Source: Tetrastigma voinierianum | Lineage: Eukaryota > Streptophyta > Magnoliopsida > Vitales > Vitaceae | Reading direction: 5' to 3' | Assembly (NCBI GenBank): GCA_016808115.1 | Contig: JAEQBH010009475.1 | Location: forward strand, 20,686-84,685 | DNA length: 64,000 nt | Shown here: positions 35,714 to 47,227 of the stretch, piece by piece | How positions within the stretch are numbered: the stretch's first letter is position 1 | Layout: each line of letters begins with the position of its first letter | Program-made: the position numbers and the translations under genes | Notes under the pieces: model-generated | What the model saw: the letters and a program-made list of their open reading frames with translations, nothing else | What the model was told of the DNA's origin: nothing | Databases searched by the model: none

Positions 35714-38320
35714 ATGGCGACAGAGGCTTGGTTTCTTTGTCATGAAAGGTCGGGTGACAAGCTCATTCAAGAGGCTACTTTTCTCAAGGTGCTGAGCAAG
35801 TGGAGAAGTCAGAAAGATATCAAGGCGATGCGCTATTTCCCGGAGGAAGCTGACAAGAAGCAAGTAAAGAAGATGTGAGGAGTGTGCAACTGGGTTTCTG
35901 GAACCGGGAAGTCGCTTACGATGGTGAGGACATCATAGACATGTTCATCCCGACGTCGACGTAAATGTATGAGAAACCGCTTTCGGGCGTGTCTTCAAAA
36001 AGTTGATAAACCGCTACAAGGTTGGCAAGAAAATTGAAGCCTTACAACTTGGCCTCCTAGACATCTCAAATAGACGGGAAGCTCTGGAATAAAAAAATAT
36101 CGGAGAAGGAACCAGCCGCTCGTACCGTAACGAGATGCCGCAGGTCTAAGATCTGCCTACTCCTCACGCCCAAGAACATGTTGTCAGGCCGTACAAGGGA
36201 TGAGCTAGTGAACCAGCCGATCGCTGGAGACCAAAGACGCCGCGATTTCTAGTGGAATGGGTATTGGCAAGACAACCCTTGCTAAGAAAGTCTATAATCA
36301 TACACAAGTTGTGGAGTGCCTGCATCGTCATGCCTCGGGCTTATGTGTCCCAAGATTGCATCTAGAGACGTTTATATGCAGATTATTTAACAAATTGGTT
36401 TTACATCCACAAAGATCAAAGAAGAATCCGTAGATGGTGGAGAAATTGCAAGAGCTTAATTGGGGATTTCCTTCATGAACATCCTAAGGAGAAGTTATTT
36501 GATGTTCCGATGATGTACGGAGCTGTAGAGATCGAATCGTTTCTGCAAAAGTGAGCAAAGAACGATCCCGATTGCTCTGAGATGTGTTCCCCGATGGGGG
36601 TAACGACAAATGATTACTTCTCACAACTCGAGACAAGGATGTTGCTTCGCATGCGCATGCTCTGCTCTACTCCCAGAAATGCAACTCTTTCCAAACAAAA
36701 GAAGCCGGACTTGTTTTGTCTAAGGCATTCTCGATCATGTTGGATGCCGATAGATCCCCAGATTCGTGAATCCTGCTTAGAGATGAAAATAAAATGTAAT
36801 GGCTTACCAAGAAGCCATAGTAGTATCGAGGCTCATTGGCTTGAGAATATGTCAATTACAAAATGGACGAAAGTACATGACAACATTAATGAGTATCTTA
36901 CTAAAGAAGGCTACCAAACGGGAGTAATAACAGTGCTAAACTTGAGCTACATTGATTTGCCCTCTTATTTGAAACCATGCTTTCTACACTTAAGCCTCTT
37001 CCCAGAGGATTATGTCATCTCCACAAGAAAACTGCTCTTTCAGATCAGCCGGTTTTAGTACTGTCACATGTCGATCAACAAAGCATGAAAGTCACTGCCG
37101 AGGCTTCATTTGAATGAATTAATCAATAGAAACTTGATTCAAGTGGTAAGAATGAGTGCCATGGTCGAACGCTCCGTTCATGACCTTATGCGAGAGTTGG
37201 CTATTAGAAAGGCCAAAGAGCAAAACTTTTAACTCATGATATTGTATCCTTCTTTCTCTTTCTATCCCTTTCCACCAGTAATTCATCTTTATTTTCATCT
37301 AAATGCCACCTCGATTAAAGTATTTATTCTTGGACATGGAGAGGTATGCTTCCTCGTTGAACACAATACTCCATACCTACGCCTCTCTTGTTTTTCAATT
37401 TAGTGGTACAAATTTGTAGAATTTCTAACTAGATTTCATTGAAAATGCTTCAAAGTTCCTCGTGGTGCTAGATTTGGAAGCGTGTAGAGGCAGAAAAGTC
37501 TACCAAGTATAGTCGGGACACTAATTCATTTAAGGTACTGGGATTACAAGTATACCCGGTCTTAACGCCTAATTATCCATCAAGTAACCTAAGGAGTTTG
37601 CAAGATGATTGGATGATAACAACTTTAAACAAGTTCCAAATGTGATATGAAGATTCAAAACATGAGATATCTTTACATGGAAGGGCAAGAGGATGATATT
37701 CCACTTAAAATTGACATTAAAATCTTCAAGTCTTATCGCATAAACCTTCAAAATAATGATACAGTAACAATTCAAGCAAGTTAACTTGTCTGGGAACCGA
37801 AATTGGCGAAGATATGAGCCGGTAGAGGGGGGCCGAGTTTTGAAGTCCATCGCTAAGCTACGAAGTTCTCAAATCCCTGCACCTTAAGGCACGTAGGAGT
37901 CTCGCTTCCGTCCCTTGCCATGGACTCTGCCTCTATCTCTAAGTCAGACATAAAGGGTCACATGCAAACCGCTCTCGAACCTTTCAATTTCCTCCAACCT
38001 TCTTCATAATCGACATTGATTGCAGCTAGATCAGGATCCCATGCCCATTTCGAGAAGTCACAAATTGTTGACTCGAGACTAAGGGCTGAATCATATCTTG
38101 AAACGAAATGCATGTTTCAGAAATGGGGTTTCCTCAACTCAAAAAGTACTTCAACTTTCGAGTTATAATCAGATCAATCCTGAATATAGAGAAAGGAGCA
38201 ATGCCATGGCTTATGCAAACTACAATGTAATTTTTCAAACAAGGATCTTTGAGTTGATATCGCCAAATTTGGTGGAGCCGAAAACTTACATTTTTCTGCA
38301 GCTACGAACCACATAGGTTG
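35714..38320 (+). pseudogene. NLR copy D: CC-NB-ARC-LRR immune receptor (broken as written)
   Basis: The start ATG at 35,714 gives MATEAWFLCHE, and D is the most complete plus-strand copy. The coiled coil has YDGEDIIDMF (35,917-35,946), an EDVID-type motif. The P-loop at 36,253-36,278 reads GMGIGKTT and lacks one glycine codon. RAYVSQDC (RNBS-A) is at 36,336-36,359. Kinase-2 is shifted near 36,500, NGLP is near 36,798 and CFLHLSLFPEDY (RNBS-D) is at 36,978-37,013. VHD replaces MHD at 37,176-37,184, followed by LMRELAIRKAKEQNF. LRR pieces run to about 38,320. Stops interrupt it, for example after the CC (35,878) and after LLFQISRF (37,058). It faces copy B tail to tail across 3.5 kb. The role is inferred from the family. 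Confidence 0.85.
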
Positions 38321-38773
38321 TTATTTCACACAGGCCTTGATCGGGATCGCTCATGGTAACCATAATTTCACCAATCTACTTTAATTTAATCAATTTCCAA
38401 TTTTTTATGTCTTATTATATTGGTGTGGGATCTTTAACACCGTACTACTCCCCCCTCTTGAATTTGTACACATTGAGTCTTTTATGCCATGATCTTTTTA
38501 ATTTCATTACTTTTGCACATGCATGTGATAGTATTAATAGCATATGAGCAGAACCAATTAAAAAAAAAAACCAAGGCGAATGTTTTTCTCTATCCAATCC
38601 ATACTAGGAAGATGGCACTATAACTCGCTTCCAACAAAGTAAGTGGATGTTAAAATAACTTAAATTACATCTCTTCAACATTAATGTAATATTGATTTTT
38701 TGTTTTCTCAATTATTTTTATTGTTCTTTTAACCACGAACATATCTTGTCTTGGCTTTTCTATTTTTTTTCAG
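38321..38773 (+). other. Probable 3' intron of NLR copy D
   Basis: It is homologous to the stretch after copy E (48,720-49,343) and to 1-539. It contains the block TCTATCCAATCCATACTAGG shared by all three and ends in a T-tract and CAG. Confidence 0.45.
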
Positions 38774-38820
38774 ACAACCCAGAAATGATGCCAATGAATT
38801 ATGGCTACGCCGTAAAAAAG
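38774..38820 (+). CDS. Small downstream exon of NLR copy D
   Basis: 47 nt between TTTTTTTCAG and AAAAAAG/GTAAGCC. It encodes NYGYAVKK, similar to the NFGYTVKK of copy E. The donor context, GTAAGCCTGGAACTCCCTCT, is nearly the same as in E. Confidence 0.5.
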
Positions 38821-40370
38821 GTAAGCCTGGAACTCCCTCTCAACCTGCTGGATGTGCATATGTTAGATATATGTTTTTACTGGGTCGCTCAATGTGATTT
38901 CACCGCCCAGCCGTAGCTAGCTAGTTATTCGCCATGGCCAAGTATTATTACTAGTAATTCTTTAATTTGCATAACAAGATCGATCCTCACTACTATTAGA
39001 TTCCCATACATGTAATTCATGTTTAATTACTTTAGCTTAATTAGCACGCAGCGACAAAGTTCAACATTAAAGAGCTCACTGCAGGCTCTCAATTTAGCTC
39101 TTTTCTAAAGGAAGGAAGAGATATTTTCTCGAAAGGAAGCTAGATCATGACCAATGATTAGACATGGCTAAAGCTCGGGTTAGGAGTTCTTACTCTAATT
39201 AATTAGTCCAATCGAAGCTCCCGAATGAAGTACCGATCAATCGTTGTATAGTCTTATATATTTGTTGTGGTTCCTTTTAAGGTGATGCATGCATGTAGTA
39301 TGGTTTCTGAAAATTCAAAAAGAACTTTCTTTGTGAAGAGGGAAAGGGATTGTTCTGACGCATGTTCTGCAGTGGTCACTCCTCATGTAAGAAACCTCTA
39401 AGTTCATATCAGAATCAAATAAAATAGCGCTTTTTCGCAAACAAGCAATATGTATAAAAAGGCATGGAGTCGATCGACAATATCCTTTGATATTTTTATG
39501 TACTTTTTTGTCATCCCCTGATTGAAGGGATCTCAAAAGTTCATTGAGATATTATTAATATGTCCATCCTATATATATAATGCATGCAACGATTCCGCAA
39601 ACAAAAAATACAGATGGTTAAACGAGCAACTTCAAAAATGTTTTTAGGATTTTGGCTTAATATAAATATCATGTCTTTAATACCATATTTCACGTAGTCC
39701 CATACCCACACATGGAGAGTTAAATGAAACTAAATACATTTCTCAATGAAATTTCAAATTAACAAATGAGGGAATAAATTATAAAAAAGTGGTCAACCTG
39801 TGACCCTTGGCTCGATACCAGCAAACAAACAAACTCTTTTAAAAGCTCAACCTTTAACATTTGAATTTAATACAGAATATCATGCTTTTAACAAGGACAA
39901 AAAAAAAAAAAAAAATCGGATATAAAGTTTGCTTACAAGATTGGGTGCATGTGGGATCACGAGGTTTCGTGATTAGCATCGCCGATCATGCTTACCATGA
40001 TCCGTAGACCTTGTTATGAGAAAGTGTCAAAGATGCGTATACAAAGCACAAGATAACAGATCGTCTGTTCGATTGCACCCAAAGGCATCAGACGTCTCAA
40101 TTATATATTACTTTTGAAACAATTAAATATTAGAACAAATTAAAAATATTTTGAAAACATTATGTTTTATATTTTAAAGAATGACAAACTGTTTTCTACT
40201 TTGTGTTTGTTAACATATTTTGCAATTGTTTCTTCCAAATGTATCACCAATTAATTTATTTTGATGTCACTTCCAAATGTGTCACCCATTGGTACACTCT
40301 ATGGTGTCAATGGATAGGATGACGCTATGTTGTAACGACACCTTCTATTTATGACGACTTATTATAAATG
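38821..40370. other. Spacer between convergent genes D and B
   Basis: To about 39,560 it follows the same sequence as downstream of copy E (49,394-50,000). After that it is unique, with an A-run at 39,899-39,916. The part 40,180-40,390 is described with the CACTA-like end. No gene was recognised. Confidence 0.5.
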
Positions 40371-40402
40371 TCACCGTATACTCTTTTTTTTTTCTTGTAG
40401 TA
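40180..40402 (-). mobile_element. CACTA-like transposon terminus
   Basis: Read on the minus strand, the end is TACTACAAGAAAAAAAAAAG. It is followed by GGTGACATTT, AAGTCGTCATAAAT, GGTGTCGTTAC and two TGACAC-type words. En/Spm (CACTA) elements typically start CACTACAAGAAAA and carry short subterminal GACGAC/GTGAC repeats; here the first C is missing. The end lies directly against a Copia RT fragment. The opposite terminus was not found. Confidence 0.4.
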
Positions 40403-41095
40403 CTTGGCAAGAATAACCTAGCGGAATATTCATATAGACTTCCTCAATGAGATCTCCATGGAGGGACACATTTATCACATCAAGTTGAGTGAGAGACCAA
40501 CTGAAAATGGCAGCCAAAGAGAGCAAAAGTTTCATAGTAACTAGTTTAGATAGAAGGGAAAAAGTATCTAGAAAATCAATACCTTCCTTTTGTGTGTACC
40601 TTTTTGCTACAAGGCGAGCTTTGTATCGCGCTTCCACCTGCCATCATCTTTATAATTTTATTTTATACACCTATTTACATCCAAACGGGTTGCTTCCTAA
40701 AGAAAAGAGCACCGCGACTGTGCACCATTGCTCTCCAAAGCTTGCAGTAAACTCAATATTCATAGCATCTCACCATACTTGAGACTCAACAAATTGTGGA
40801 AAATTCTTGCGGGCTCGTTTGAGTGTTGATCAAAGCAAAAGCATGACGGGGCTTGAAGAGTTTATGGTAGCTTAGAAAATAAAGAGACGATATAGACAAG
40901 TTTGAGTGTATAACCGTAGGTTAATACTACTATTTGTAGTTTAATAGTAGTGATAATCCGATGGATAAGCTACTTGGCAATACCTGAGTGACCTACATGG
41001 GCAGTAAAGTTTGGTTTCTATTAACATTGAGAGGTCGAGGTTGAGGTGCAGTAGGGAGCGAAGTGGAGTTCGGGTAAGAAGGAAGTGTAGTAATG
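40403..41095 (-). pseudogene. Copia integrase-RT linker and reverse transcriptase fragment
   Basis: On the minus strand, 40,403-40,637 encodes ARYKARLVAKRYTQKEGID, SWSLTQLDVINVSLHGDLIE and EVYMNIPLGY, a fairly clean piece of a Copia reverse transcriptase (N-terminal half). Upstream, to about 41,095, broken frames include VESQVW, DAMNIE and a serine-rich, YHYY-like stretch that fits the linker between integrase and RT. The RT is cut off after IPLGYS at the CACTA-like end. It belongs to neither of the two larger Copia elements, which are in the other orientation. Confidence 0.8.
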
Positions 41096-42279
41096 ACCAA
41101 TGCAATTATAGCTTGTAAGAATGCGATTTCCCCACTCCATATCTTTGTTTTTCTAATAGAAAAACTTGAATCAGAGAATGTACCAGCACCACTATCAATT
41201 AGATATTTGAGACGCCAAGTTTATGAATTCAGAAGGGAATATGAACAACAACCATATTTTCAGAATCAAGAAAGTCGGGCCGTGCCTGTTTGATTACTTT
41301 TAAATTCTTGTAATTAAGTAACTCGGTGATCAAGCAGCCCTTATCTCGTTTTTGAATGCTTCTTGATCCTTTCTTTCTTTAATTTACAACAACAAAGGGA
41401 GCTTTATGTTACATCATGCAAATCGGGCAAAGAAGTGAATGAAACCAAGTACATTATAATCTTTTTCTATATATCCTCCCCAACATAAGTAGTGTATCCA
41501 CAAGAGCCAACCAAGTTTTGTTTAATACATGAAAGTTTCATAATGTAAATTACAAGAACAAAAAGATGGCATCCACCAAAGAGAAAGCACCACAACACAC
41601 ACCGAATACAAGAACGAATACCCTCGAAATTAATTAGAGTCGGTTTACATCCACTAGGAAAAAAGTTTATGAGGATGGACCTTAAATACATTATAGAATC
41701 CACGAACAAGATAAAAACAGACAAGCTCAAATACATATATGAAAGTTAATTATCAAATGAATTCCTACAATTAAGACACAGTGAGCGATATCGCCCATCA
41801 TAAAGATGATGCAACTTTATTTAGAAATTTTGATAAATAAAACATCATCACTAACTATCCAAATGACTGTTACACAGAACTGATGCAATACAACTGATTA
41901 CGCAGCACATTAAATTTTCTAGAACATTGTCAATGCTCAATTGCACCTGCCTCAATCAAAAATCATCATGTATCACCAAGAAAGTCGCCTAACTGCTCCA
42001 AAGCTCTGCCCTGAGCTTGCCAATGTTAGGGACCTGTGGCAGCACATACGTATCAATAGCTCAACTTTATGTAGAGAAGTAAACACATGATGAAGCATGT
42101 AATTGGAATCTAATAGGTAAGTATTGCATTATTGCTAAATACAACCGTAAACCAGACTACATTAGCCAAAATTAATAGCCTGGCTTGATTGAAACCATAT
42201 CAAAGTACTAATTGCTTAATAAAAAACATATATACACACCCAAACCATCCAAATAGGTAAGAGGGAGTTCAAGGCTTAC
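41096..42279. other. 3' spacer of NLR copy B
   Basis: It is homologous to 6020-7150 and 54,900-56,000. Relative to those copies it has an extra segment of about 70 bp at 41,215-41,290. A plus frame (41,093-41,293) ends RREYEQQPYFQNQESRAVPV; it is unknown, and only part of it exists in the sister copies. No gene was called. Confidence 0.45.
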
Positions 42280-42321
42280 CTTTGACGACATATATGAAAT
42301 CCCTCTTTATACCCACTTAAC
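42280..42321 (-). CDS. Small downstream exon of NLR copy B
   Basis: 42 nt on the minus strand between TTATTCCAG and GTCAAAG/GTAAGCC. It corresponds to 7152-7192 in copy A. Confidence 0.5.
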
Positions 42322-42405
42322 CTGGAATAATTTGATAACCAATATATCGAGTACAACAAATTGGTAAATGAAGGGATCCAAAAAATTAGATAGGTGATGG
42401 GGTAG

Positions 42406-45047
42406 TTACCACGTCAAACCCCAAAAAGAAAATTTGGTTTTATGGACCATGCGATGAACCATCAATGAGAAGAACTGAATTTTTACCTCTACCAAATTTA
42501 GTAGCTCATTAAGTCCAAAGATCTCTGTTTTCAAATGAAACTGTAGCTGCATAAGCCATGGCATCGCTCCTTTCAATATATTCAACAAGACCAATTCGCT
42601 CAACCCCAAAAGTTGAAGTATTTTGAGTCAGAACCCATTTGCAGAGATCAAAGTAAAGGTCACCCCACAACAATTTCTACTCTTCCTCTCTTTTCCCGCA
42701 TATGATCCAACCCTTAGTCTGAGAGCCAATAACTCGTGTTTCTCCAAATGCAGAGATTCACACTCAGCCTACACTCTTCCAATGTCAATTGGAGAAAGAT
42801 CATGAAATTGAAAGGTTTCAAATAATTCTTGCATGTGCCCTTGCGTCCAACTTACGAGATGGGGCAAGAGCTCATGGCAAGGGATGAACGTTAGTCTCAA
42901 GCTGATGCCTGAGGCAAGGATCAAGACTACTATGTAGCGTGGCAATGGAGTTTGAAAACTCAACCCCTTCTACTTCACATCTTCCTTTCTATTTTCTTTG
43001 CTCTTCATGACGTTAACTTGCTTGAATTATTCTCAATCCACCGGTTGAAGGTTATGCCCGATAGAATTTGAAGATTTTGGACCAGTATCAATTTTCAGCG
43101 GATCGCCTTCTTCGCCTCCCTGTGTAAAGATATCTCATGTTTGTAATCTTCCAATGATATCTGGTACTGCTTAAGATTATTTATATCCAAAGTCCTGCAA
43201 ATTCCTTAAGTTGGGTTTGGTGATAGTGAAGCATTTTTAGTCCAAGTATGGCCCAATCCTACCTTAAATGTATCGCTTCCCAATTCATGACTTCGTACAT
43301 TTTTCGATTCCTGGGACCTTCCAAATCTAGCACTCTAAGTACTAAGCACGACATGAAATCTGGGCTTGTGATATTCGACAAATTCCCCAAATGAAAAAAA
43401 TAAGAGAGAACGGTTGCATGGAGGAGTATTGTTCACGAAGATACCTCTCAAAGTCGACAAATACTTGTCGACTCGGATTTTGATGAAAATAGAGAAGAAC
43501 TAGTGGAGGGGAGAGATGAGGATCTACGCTACTATTAGTTCCAATGAAGTTGTGCTTTGCTCTTTCAATAGCCAACTCGGATGGTAGAAGCCATGAACCC
43601 GCATTCCATAACCCTTGCATTAACACTCGCTCACCACTTGAATCAAGTTTCTATTGATTAACTTGTTCGGCAAATCTCAGCCGCGGTCTTTCATGCTTTG
43701 TCGATCTTGTCGAAATAACAAAACCTTCAAAGAATCAATAAAAGGAGTAGTTTTCGTGGAGATGACATAATCTTCTCGAAGAGGTTACAGAAAGCATGGC
43801 TTCGTAAGAGGGCAAATCGATAGTCAAGTTCAAGATCACATATCTGCTTCGGGAGCCTTCTTTAGCAAGATATGCATTAATGTTGTCATACCTTCCATTC
43901 TCGTATGTGACATAAGGCCGACAACAAACCTCCCAATACTACTACATAATCTGGTAGTTTCTCATTTCATTTGTCCACCATCTCGCCCAAGTTGCACCAA
44001 ATCCGGGATACTCCATCAAGATCAACATGATCATGAATGCCTTCCCACAAAACAAGCCCCCAAATTGCTCGTGAAGAAGTTGCATTTCCCGAATAGAACG
44101 AGCATCCGCATGCAAAGCAACGCCTGGCGTCGTTGTAAGAAGTAATTCGCTGCCCTTACCCCCATCGCGGAACACATTTCCATGGGAATCGTGGATCGTT
44201 GCTCACTGGCAAGACAACTCCAATCGCCAGGCTCCATACATCATCCGTAACTATTAAATATCTCGTTATCCTTCGCACGTCCATGAAGGGAAATCCCATC
44301 TCGTGTTTTGCAATTTCTCCACCATCTCCACTTGCCTTTGTGGATGTACAAACCCGTTTAATAATTCAATAAACGCTCTCAGTCTACAATCTGGACACAT
44401 AAGCCCGTGCACGACAACTGGAAAGTGTTTCACAACTTGTGCATGATTATAGACTTTCTTTACTAAAGGGTTGTTTTGCCAATGCCGCCCATTCCCACTA
44501 GGAAATCACGCGCGCCTGTCTCACCTATCACCGTTCACAAGCTTATCCGTCATTTTCCGTGCCCACATCAATATGTTCTTTCAAGATGAGGAGCTGACCG
44601 CCTGTGATCCTCGCAAGATCTCGAGCCGAACGCTCATGCCTGCTCCTTCCCTAATATTTTTTATTCCAAGTGCTTCCCGTCTATTTGAGATGTCTTGGAG
44701 GCCAAGGTGGATGGCTTCAACTTTCTTGCCAACCTTATAGCGGTTTGTCAACTTTTCAAGGCACGCCGGAAAGGAGTGCATCCCTCACGACTCCGGGCAT
44801 TCAGGATGAACATGTCTATGATGTCCTCTCGCATCATAAACAGCCTTCCGATCTCGTAAACCCAAGCACGCACTCTAGGGACCTTCTTTCTTGCTTCTTG
44901 TCTCGCTTCTTCCAAGAAGCACCGCACGCCTCTTAGATCTTTCAAGCCTCGCTGACTCGTCTCACGCACACCCTTGGAAGAAACTTGCTTGAATTAGCAT
45001 GTCACCGATCCTCTCGACAAGAAAGGAAACAAGAGCCTGGCCGCCAT
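42406..45047 (-). pseudogene. NLR copy B: CC-NB-ARC-LRR immune receptor (broken as written)
   Basis: The start is inferred at the ATG 45,047. A CC frame (44,748-44,969) carries RCFLEEA and REDIIDMFILNA (44,808-44,828, EDVID type), then NRYKVGKKVEAIHLGLQDI and SNRREALGI (44,581-44,781). The P-loop at about 44,470-44,496 is intact by translation as GMGGIGKTT. RNBS-B appears as GSELLLTT near 44,140 and is followed by VALHADARS. The winged-helix/MHD zone at 43,560-43,700 is frameshifted. LRR pieces lie at 43,342-43,626. The last LRR frame (42,406-42,609) reads GLSELVLLNILKGAMPWLM and GLNELLNLVEVK. It is head-to-head with truncated copy E and tail-to-tail with D. Confidence 0.85.
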
Positions 45048-45544
45048 TAATGTAAATGTTTCCTAAGGAAATACCGTAACACTTTCCTTTCCTTGACACT
45101 AACACGAAGATTCCTTCAAACACTAGTCATGCTTAATAATTACACTATTGTTTTTCCATTAACGTATTTAGGGGAATCGTAAAAATTATTTAGAATGTTT
45201 GAAACTCCCTTCAATCGAAGGATAAAACTCGCTTCAGTCGTAAATACTTGAGGGTGGTCTGCACTGAGTCCGATACCGTATACTATACAATCACAAATCC
45301 CTGTGATAACCCGGCCAAACTAGGATGATTCTGGCCGAGATTCTGGAGTTAACTCCTGGCCAACTCCTGGGCCTTCTTGAGAATGTTAGCGCATTCCCTA
45401 ACCTCTCAATCGCTTTTTACCCATCACAATAAAAACCATTTTTATTTACGTAAATCCGAGATTTCTTCAATAGTACCAAAATCTATTTTTACCAATCACA
45501 ACTTTTCGTAAATCGAGATTTGTCTTCAAAAGTACCGTAACACT
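45048..45544 (-). other. Intron in the 5' region of NLR copy B
   Basis: It is homologous to 9900-10,423 and 58,730-59,240. It is T-rich near the acceptor side on the minus strand. The donor is altered compared with A and C (GTGAAC instead of GTAAG). Confidence 0.4.
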
Positions 45545-45850
45545 TTTTTCATTGTTCACTTCATCGTCCGCCTTTCTAACCCCGGGTCGATGGCTCGATG
45601 TCGCGGAGTGGAACGGCGCTTCATTATTGAGACGACCGAGGAGGCTGACGATGGAAGGATCCGCTTGTGTTGTAACTGTGACAAAGAAGAGTGGCGTTAC
45701 CGAAGACGAAGAAATGGAAGAGAAACTTACTTTGAATATCAGCGTAAGGTAGAATAAGAGGAGAGAGAGCTTAGAGAATCCATAGACTCGTCGATTAAGC
45801 TTTCTCAAGAAGAAAGGAGAGAGAGGGCTAATGAAACAAAGAAGAAAGAA
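45545..45850 (-). CDS. Upstream (5') exon of NLR copy B
   Basis: A minus-strand frame (45,467-45,808) contains TTQADPSIVSLLGRL and SHRPGVRKADDE. The same strings recur in the copy C exon (TDPSIVGLL, SHRPGVRKAVD). It may be 5' UTR with an upstream ORF or a coding exon. The frame as written continues past the expected donor. Confidence 0.4.
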
Positions 45851-47227
45851 GAACTGTCGTTGGGCACTTCATAAAAATGGGTTACGATTCGGTATATAAT
45901 TATGGCAATGCTACCAAATTCTATTCTTTTCTCAACTTACGTAGATAAAAATAATACGCATTTACAAAATTATCATGTAAATTACAGAGAAAAGCATGAG
46001 CTAGCTGGACTTAATTTCTATTCCCAAGGACCGCAACCCACCCATGGAACCCACCACCAGCCGCAGCCACCGTCTTTAATTATTACTTTACTTTTAATCA
46101 TTCCCGCTCTCGCTTCTATAATTATATATCTTTTGAAATAAATTTTTAGAAAAATAAGTAAAAACAACTAAAATATTATTTGAAAACATGTTGTTTTTAA
46201 TTGTTAGAAAATATAAACAATTTTATTAGCAACTCGATTGGTTAAAAAAGAATAAAATTTATATTCTAAAAATAATAAACAACAACTACCGATAAAAAGA
46301 ATTATAAACTTAGAACTACAAATCAATTTCCTAAAAATTGAGTCAAAAAATAAATACCAAAATAATTGTATAATTTACAAATATCTTAAAATGGATGAGA
46401 AAGATGTGCAAATATTATAAAAATTATAAAAAACCCTTTTATACTCTAGGATGTAAAAGTAAAATCCACTTTTTTAACCAATATAAGAAAATAAAATATA
46501 ACACAAAGAGCTTCCCTTCATCTCCAAAATGATGAACTAACTGAATTGAGGAGGTTGAAGACTCTTTGTTTGATTTTATAAGTGCAGAAGACTCTTCTTG
46601 GAGTCCAACTTATGTATGGGCCTATTCTTATGTGTGTATTTTTTAATAACTAATCATATATAACATAAACAAAAGCTGTAATTATAATTTTTAGATATAC
46701 TATATGTTTTATAAAATATAAAAATAAATTTTATAGATACTATAGATGGATGACAAGTTAAAATAATTTTTCTATTAGAGTTCTAATGGATGACATAAAT
46801 ATCATATACTTTTAGATATAGAAGTTGAGCCCTAATAGAAGAATATGATAAAAAACTTCTTATAAAGTTTGACTACACAAGCTATTTTATATAATTTGAT
46901 TTAAATTACTAAAAATATAAAAAGATAATGAAAGAATTCTGACCTTTGGGCATTTTTTAATTATAGTAATGAAGTAAGTTCACAATACATTTGTAAATAC
47001 TGAAACTTCAATAATAAACTAAAACTTATATTAAATTAATAATCAATACTATGCATTATGGATTTAGGATATATTTGCCCTTTGGAATTTTATTTATTTA
47101 TAGTTTATATAATTGGCATAAATATTTTATTCATCACAATATTTCTAATACATTTGAGATAAATATTTACTTATCAATACCTGGCATTTTACTCATCGCT
47201 TTATATGTCAACTCTCCTTTCCATTAA
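45851..47227. other. Head-to-head junction between NLR copies B and E
   Basis: To about 46,240 it follows the upstream region of A and C. Then it jumps to text matching 12,900-13,100, so about 1.7 kb, including the hAT-like MITE, is absent. From about 46,510 to 47,227 it is AT-rich and unique. No gene. The ORF at 45,902-46,141 is not open in A or C. Confidence 0.5.
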
